Assembly: GCA_021732365.1 (NCBI GenBank)
Contig: JAKFVD010000006.1
Span: forward strand, 1-64,000
Length of the DNA: 64,000 nt
Source of the DNA: Methylotenera sp.
GTDB taxonomy: Bacteria; Pseudomonadota; Gammaproteobacteria; Burkholderiales; Methylophilaceae
Direction of reading: 5' to 3'
Every line of letters starts with the position of its first letter. Positions within the stretch are counted from its first letter, which is position 1. The position numbers and the translations under genes are program-made. Positions 58,373 through 64,000 of the stretch are shown piece by piece. The notes under the pieces were generated by a model. The model was not told the origin of the DNA and ran no database searches. It saw only the letters and a program-made list of their open reading frames with translations.

Positions 58373-59560
58373 ATGAATCCAAATCTAAACCTTTTGCAAC
58401 CTTACCCGTTTCAACGTCTGCGCGATTTATTTGCGGGAGTGACTCCCAACCCAGCATTGACGCCTATTAATTTATCGATTGGCGAACCCAAACATGCTAC
58501 GCCTAAGCTGATTACCGATGCTTTGGTGAACAACTTGGCTGGCTTGGCGAATTATCCCACGACTATCGGCAGTTTGGCGCTGCGTACTGCCATTTCCAAT
58601 TGGATTTCGCGCCGTTACAACTTGCCAGCGTTGAACCCAGAAACCAGTATTTTACCTGTAACGGGTAGTCGCGAAGCACTGTTTGCCTTTGCGCAGGTAA
58701 TAATTGACCGCACAAAAAATAAGCCGATTGTGATTTCGCCTAACCCTTTTTACCAGATTTATGAAGGTGCTGCGTTTTTAGCAGGTGCTGAACCTTACTT
58801 TTTAAATACAACGCCAGAGAATAATCATGCAATGGATTTTTCTAGCGTGCCAGCAGATATATTGAATCGCACACAATTGGTGTATGTTTGTAGCCCAGGC
58901 AACCCATCTGGCAAAGTCATGAGTTTGGCACAATGGAAAAACCTATTTGAATTATCAGACCAATATGGTTTTGTGATTGCCGCCGATGAATGCTATGCCG
59001 AGATTTATTTTGATGAAGAAAATCCGCCCTTAGGTGCTTTGCAAGCCGCACATCAACTGGGTAGAGATTATAAAAACTTAGTCGTATTTAGCTCGCTTTC
59101 TAAGCGTTCAAACGTGCCGGGCATGCGGTCTGGCTTTGTGGCGGGAGATGCCAAGATTATTCAAGCATTTACACTGTATCGCACCTATCATGGCTGCGCC
59201 ATGAACCCAGCCGTGCAAGCAGCATCTGAAACTGCATGGAATGATGATGCCCATGTGGTTAAAAATCGCCAATTGTATGCAGAAAAATTTAAAACCGTTA
59301 CACCTATGTTAAGCACTGTTTTAGAGGTAGAAATGCCAGATGCCGCGTTTTACTTGTGGGCAAAAATCAACAATCCCGCTGAAACCGATACCAGTTTTGC
59401 CTTAAAACTATACCGCGATTTGAATATTACGGCGTTACCAGGCAGTTATTTAGCACGCGAAGTGAATGGCATTAACCCAGGCAAAAACTTTATTCGCTTG
59501 GCATTAGTTGCCAGTTTAGAAGAATGCGTAGAGGCGGCAAAACGGATTCAGCGACTTTGA
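58373..59560 (+). CDS. dapC: Succinyldiaminopimelate aminotransferase DapC
   Basis: A 395-residue class I aminotransferase. The PLP lysine is in SSLSKRSNVPGMRSGF, with CSPGNPSGKVM and ADECYAEIYFDE as conserved active-site stretches and FIRLALVASLEECVEAAKRI at the C-terminus. The opening MNPNLNLLQPYPFQRLRDL is typical of betaproteobacterial DapC, which makes N-succinyl-LL-diaminopimelate for lysine and peptidoglycan. Other dap genes are not in the window. Confidence 0.9.
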   Translation: MNPNLNLLQPYPFQRLRDLFAGVTPNPALTPINLSIGEPKHATPKLITDALVNNLAGLANYPTTIGSLALRTAISNWISRRYNLPALNPETSILPVTGSREALFAFAQVIIDRTKNKPIVISPNPFYQIYEGAAFLAGAEPYFLNTTPENNHAMDFSSVPADILNRTQLVYVCSPGNPSGKVMSLAQWKNLFELSDQYGFVIAADECYAEIYFDEENPPLGALQAAHQLGRDYKNLVVFSSLSKRSNVPGMRSGFVAGDAKIIQAFTLYRTYHGCAMNPAVQAASETAWNDDAHVVKNRQLYAEKFKTVTPMLSTVLEVEMPDAAFYLWAKINNPAETDTSFALKLYRDLNITALPGSYLAREVNGINPGKNFIRLALVASLEECVEAAKRIQRL

Positions 59561-59567
59561 TGTTCTT

Positions 59568-59599
59568 AAAAGTTAACGCTAAAATTACGTTAACTTTTT
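59568..59599. terminator. Bidirectional terminator between dapC and miaA
   Basis: AAAAGTTAACG (59568-59578) and CGTTAACTTTT (59588-59598) pair perfectly over 11 bases around a nine-base loop. The T-tract on the plus strand and the A-tract on the left give both convergent genes a U-run. Two more GTTAA-type units (GTTAAAGTTAAC) follow immediately. Confidence 0.82.
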
Positions 59600-59620
59600 A
59601 GTTAAAGTTAACTATTAAGT

Positions 59621-60843
<1,223 letters not shown>

Positions 60844-62682
60844 TTACTTACCCCGCATAAACATCTTATCCAAATCAGACATACTGACTTGGAACCAGGT
60901 CGGGCGACCGTGATTGCACATGCCGCTGCGTTCTGTGGCTTCCATATCACGCAATAAGCCATTCATTTCTGGGATAGTTAAAATGCGATTTGCGCGCACG
61001 GCAGCGTGGCAGGCCATGGTGCCTAGCAGCTCATTTCGGCGTTCTGTTAACGCCCTAGTTGCGCCGAATTCACGTAAATCTTTGAGTACATCGCGCGCCA
61101 ATGTAACAGCGTCTGCATCTTGCAGCATGGTTGGTACGGCACGCACAGCTAAGGTATTGGGGGATAGAATGGCAAATTCAAAACCCAGTTGTTGCAGATT
61201 ACCTTGGCCTGAGCTTAGTTCTTCTTGCACCGTTGCTACTTCTAATCTATCGGCATTAAAGCTGACTGGAATCAACAATGGCTGCATCGGTACTGCCGCT
61301 TTTTCATCCAGCGCATTTTTAAGTCGTTCATACATAATGCGCTCATGCGCGGCGTGCATATCCACCACCACCAAACCCAGCTTGTTCTGTGCCAGTATAT
61401 ACACGCCATGAATCTGCGCCACGGCAAAACCTAGAGAAAAATCCTCCGTTTGCGCAGATTGTACATCAAAATTTTGGCCTAAAAAAGGGGTTAAGTTTTC
61501 TGTTATTTGTGAATCAACAGCTTGCTTTAAACCACCAAATAAGGTTTCATAAAATGCAGATGCCTGATTGGCAATTAGGTTAATTTGCGTTTGATGCTGG
61601 GGATAATTGGGCGAATTTGCATATTGCGAAGCAAAAGGATTATGCGCGGCTTGGCTGGCGGTAGCCGCATTAGACATACCTGTTGGCGTAGCCAGGTTTT
61701 TATTTAAGCTATGGTAAATAAAGCGGTGAATCGCCTGCCCATCCCTAAAGCGCACTTCGGTTTTGCTGGGGTGCACATTTACATCCACCAAGCTTGGGTC
61801 TAGCTCTAAAAATAGTACAAATGCAGGGTGCCTATCGTGATGCAACACGTCTTGATACGCTTGGCGGATGGCGTGCGCAATGAGTTTATCGCGTACAAAA
61901 CGACCGTTTACAAACACATATTGCGTATCGCGACTATTGCGGTTAAAGGTTGGCTTTGCCGCCACGCCCCATAAGCGCAAGCCTGCCGCTTCTTCATCCA
62001 CCGCAATGCTTTCAGCGGCAAATTCTGCGCCTAATACTTCATTGAATCTTTTGCCTGCTACACCAGCAGCAAAGCGACTTAGTACCCTGCCATTGTGCTG
62101 CAGGGTAAAGCTAACATCTGGGCGCGATAAGGCCAAACGGGTAAATGCTTCTTCGCAATGGCCGAATTCGGTGGCATCCATCTTTAAAAATTTGCGGCGC
62201 GCGGGCGTATTAAAGTACAAATCATTGACTTCAATCACGGTGCCATTATCCAGCGCGGCTGGTTCTATGCTGCTGATTTCACTTCCATCGCTGGCGATGC
62301 GCCAGGCGTATTTAGTTTCAACTGCGCGGCTTATAATTGTTGTGCGTGAAACCGATGCAATACTGGCTAACGCCTCACCGCGAAAACCCAAACTAGCAAC
62401 GGCTTCTAAATCTTCCAAGCTAAAAATCTTACTGGTGGCATGACGCGTTAAAGCCATTTTTAAATCATCTTGCGGTATACCGCTGCCATTATCTGCCACA
62501 CGTAATTGTTTGATTCCGCCTTGCATCAATGAAACCTGAATATCGCTGCTACCCGCATCCAGACTATTTTCCAACAACTCCTTGAGCGCAGAAGCTGGCC
62601 GCTCTACTACCTCACCGGCGGCAATTTGGCTTATTAGCTGGTCTGGCAGTAATTTGATTGCGTTGGACTGATTGCTTAACAT
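60844..62682 (-). CDS. mutL: DNA mismatch repair protein MutL (endonuclease type)
   Basis: A 612-residue MutL. The GHKL ATPase motifs ELLENSLDAGS, DNGSGI and GFRGEALASI are at the N-terminus; a Gln/Asn/Pro/Ala-rich linker spans roughly 340-400. The C-terminal domain has DMHAAHERIMYE, a form of the metal-binding DQHA(X)2E(X)4E motif, plus ACHAAVRAN and CNHGRP, so it should nick DNA itself, as in bacteria without MutH. The Met in place of Gln in DMHA is a small departure from the usual motif. Confidence 0.95.
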   Translation of the reverse strand: MLSNQSNAIKLLPDQLISQIAAGEVVERPASALKELLENSLDAGSSDIQVSLMQGGIKQLRVADNGSGIPQDDLKMALTRHATSKIFSLEDLEAVASLGFRGEALASIASVSRTTIISRAVETKYAWRIASDGSEISSIEPAALDNGTVIEVNDLYFNTPARRKFLKMDATEFGHCEEAFTRLALSRPDVSFTLQHNGRVLSRFAAGVAGKRFNEVLGAEFAAESIAVDEEAAGLRLWGVAAKPTFNRNSRDTQYVFVNGRFVRDKLIAHAIRQAYQDVLHHDRHPAFVLFLELDPSLVDVNVHPSKTEVRFRDGQAIHRFIYHSLNKNLATPTGMSNAATASQAAHNPFASQYANSPNYPQHQTQINLIANQASAFYETLFGGLKQAVDSQITENLTPFLGQNFDVQSAQTEDFSLGFAVAQIHGVYILAQNKLGLVVVDMHAAHERIMYERLKNALDEKAAVPMQPLLIPVSFNADRLEVATVQEELSSGQGNLQQLGFEFAILSPNTLAVRAVPTMLQDADAVTLARDVLKDLREFGATRALTERRNELLGTMACHAAVRANRILTIPEMNGLLRDMEATERSGMCNHGRPTWFQVSMSDLDKMFMRGK

Positions 62683-62753
62683 AAGTTGCGTGACATAATT
62701 GGCTACCGTTTATTTGATGATATTTTACCTGTTTTAACGCACAATCTCGTAGC

Positions 62754-64000
62754 ATGAAATTAGCCAATCCAAATTTAAATGACTGCAGTTTAGATAACTA
62801 TGCTTTCAGCTTTGCAAAAGCGCGCGCTATTGCACGCCATCATCATTTTTATGTAGGACCAACCAATTCTGGCAAAACCTATCAGGCACTTAACACATTA
62901 ATTGCGGCTAAATCTGGGGTTTATTTAGCGCCATTAAGGCTGTTGGCAATGGAAGTACGCGATAAATTAATGGAAGCTGGCGTGCCTTGCAACCTAATTA
63001 CGGGTGAAGAGCGCGTCATTATCGCAGGCGCACAACATACTGCGTCTACCATTGAAATGATGAATCCCACAAAGCTGGTGGATGTAGCAATTATTGATGA
63101 GATTCAGATGTTGCAAGACCCAGAGCGTGGCAGCGCTTGGACGGCTGCGCTGGTTGGCGTGCCGGCTAGGCAAGTGTTTATCTGTGGCTCAAACGCTGTC
63201 ACTGAATTATGTTTAAGAGCAATTGCCCATTTAAATGAAACGGCAGAAATCACCGAATTGCAGCGCATGACACCGTTAATATTAGAAGATGATAGCTTGT
63301 GCGGCGCGCGCTATAGCAAGCCAAAATTAAAAGCCAGACTGCAAAAAGGCGATGCCATTATTGCGTTTTCGCGTAAAGATGTGTTGACTTTTTCTGCCCG
63401 ATTTCGCCAATGGGGTTACACCGTTGCCAGTATTTACGGCGCTTTATCGCCTGAAGTGCGCAGGCATGAATCAGCCCGCTTTTGTAGCGGTGAAGCCGAT
63501 ATTTTAGTCGCCACAGATGCAATTGGTATGGGTTTGAATTTGCCGATTCGGCGGGTGATTTTTGCCAATATCTTTAAATTTGACGGCGTAGCATCGCGTT
63601 TATTGAATGCTACTGAAGTGCGCCAGATCGCTGGCCGCGCAGGTCGTTTCGGCATTTACGATAATGGTTATGTGAATATTATGGAGGACGATGAACGTTT
63701 TCATATCGCGCATATGCTGGCAACTGACGATACATCTGAATTACAAAAACTACCGATTGCCGCGAATATGGCGCAGATAGAGGCTATCTCAAATCAACTG
63801 CATACCGCTAAAATCGCAGAATGCCTGGAATATTTTGCCAGCCGCCTGACATTTAATCATGCTTTATTTGCATTAAGTAAAATCGCCGCGCAACTGAATC
63901 AGGCACTTTTGGTAGATGAGTTTGCGCCCAAATTATCCTTAAAAGACAAATTTATTTTCACCTGCGCACCGATTGCGATTAATGTGAATATTGAAAGAGA
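62754..64000 (+). CDS. SUV3-like superfamily 2 RNA/DNA helicase, 5' part
   Basis: The reading frame opens at ATG 62754 and runs without a stop off the right edge, 415 codons so far. Walker A GPTNSGKT is at residues 35-42, followed by PLRLLAMEVRDKL, the DEIQ box (AIIDEIQML), and the motif VI stretch EVRQIAGRAGRFG with VATDAIGMGLNLPI as motif V. This matches SUV3-type helicases, which unwind RNA or DNA; bacterial members are poorly characterised. It is divergent from mutL. Confidence 0.9.
   Translation, partial: MKLANPNLNDCSLDNYAFSFAKARAIARHHHFYVGPTNSGKTYQALNTLIAAKSGVYLAPLRLLAMEVRDKLMEAGVPCNLITGEERVIIAGAQHTASTIEMMNPTKLVDVAIIDEIQMLQDPERGSAWTAALVGVPARQVFICGSNAVTELCLRAIAHLNETAEITELQRMTPLILEDDSLCGARYSKPKLKARLQKGDAIIAFSRKDVLTFSARFRQWGYTVASIYGALSPEVRRHESARFCSGEADILVATDAIGMGLNLPIRRVIFANIFKFDGVASRLLNATEVRQIAGRAGRFGIYDNGYVNIMEDDERFHIAHMLATDDTSELQKLPIAANMAQIEAISNQLHTAKIAECLEYFASRLTFNHALFALSKIAAQLNQALLVDEFAPKLSLKDKFIFTCAPIAINVNIER

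Overview
The window looks like the terminus region of the chromosome of a moderately low-GC betaproteobacterium. A methylotroph of the Methylophilaceae type (Methylotenera/Methylophilus-like) fits best. This rests on the smc-zipA-ligA order, a PQQ-dependent alcohol dehydrogenase-like protein, a MutL of the endonuclease type and overall protein flavour; it is inference, because no rRNA or other decisive marker is present. The first 28 bases match the XerCD recombination site dif almost base for base, so replication should terminate close to the left edge.

Layout. 1-2.3 kb: dif, a DoxX membrane protein and the MsrPQ periplasmic methionine-sulfoxide repair system (minus strand). 2.4-10.4 kb: a TPR protein, then ligA, zipA and smc (minus). 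10.5-11.5 kb: queF, tRNA-Ala(GGC) with a near-consensus promoter, and tRNA-Glu(TTC) with a probable terminator. 11.5-21.1 kb: a molybdenum hydroxylase island. A LysR regulator, divergent across a perfect 13-bp inverted repeat, faces an IorAB-type two-subunit enzyme; a PaoABC-type three-subunit enzyme, an XdhC/PaoD chaperone and a convergent MocA-like cofactor nucleotidyltransferase follow. 21.2-29.3 kb: an iron-acquisition island (minus) with a PepSY/DUF2271/DUF4198/flavoreductase operon behind a strong Fur-box-like palindrome, a 2-hydroxyacid oxidase, a PiuC/YbiX dioxygenase and a catecholate-type TonB receptor. 29.5-34.2 kb: a TolC-MacA-MacB export operon whose upstream region also holds a Fur-like box. 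34.3-35.0 kb: a GNAT acetyltransferase interrupted by one in-frame TAG, in a visibly more GC-rich patch that may be an integron-cassette relic. 35.1-38.5 kb: ExbD, ExbB, TonB, HemP, a divergent ribosomal protein S4 paralogue and a small unknown protein, again with a Fur-like box upstream.

38.7-42.9 kb: a potassium-channel-like protein, a PQQ lipoprotein dehydrogenase, a DUF3034 barrel protein and a secreted truncated globin. 43.0-52.3 kb: the most interesting block, an ECF sigma factor and anti-sigma factor followed in one direction by two CFA-synthase-like methyltransferases, DUF2878, DUF1295, DUF6134, a lipocalin, a fatty-acid desaturase, an FAD oxidoreductase and DUF1365. It reads as a stress-controlled membrane-lipid modification pathway. 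52.4-64 kb: housekeeping and surface genes: a naturally split mnmD/mnmC pair, a TPR/O-GlcNAc-transferase-like protein, pilU, an EamA transporter, dapC, miaA, a small GIY-YIG protein lodged between miaA and mutL, mutL, and the start of a SUV3-like helicase that runs off the right edge.

The three Fur-like sites, TonB-ExbBD, HemP, the receptor, PiuC and the reductase operon probably form one iron-starvation response. The molybdenum enzymes share their maturation factors. No CRISPR array, insertion sequence or prophage was recognised.
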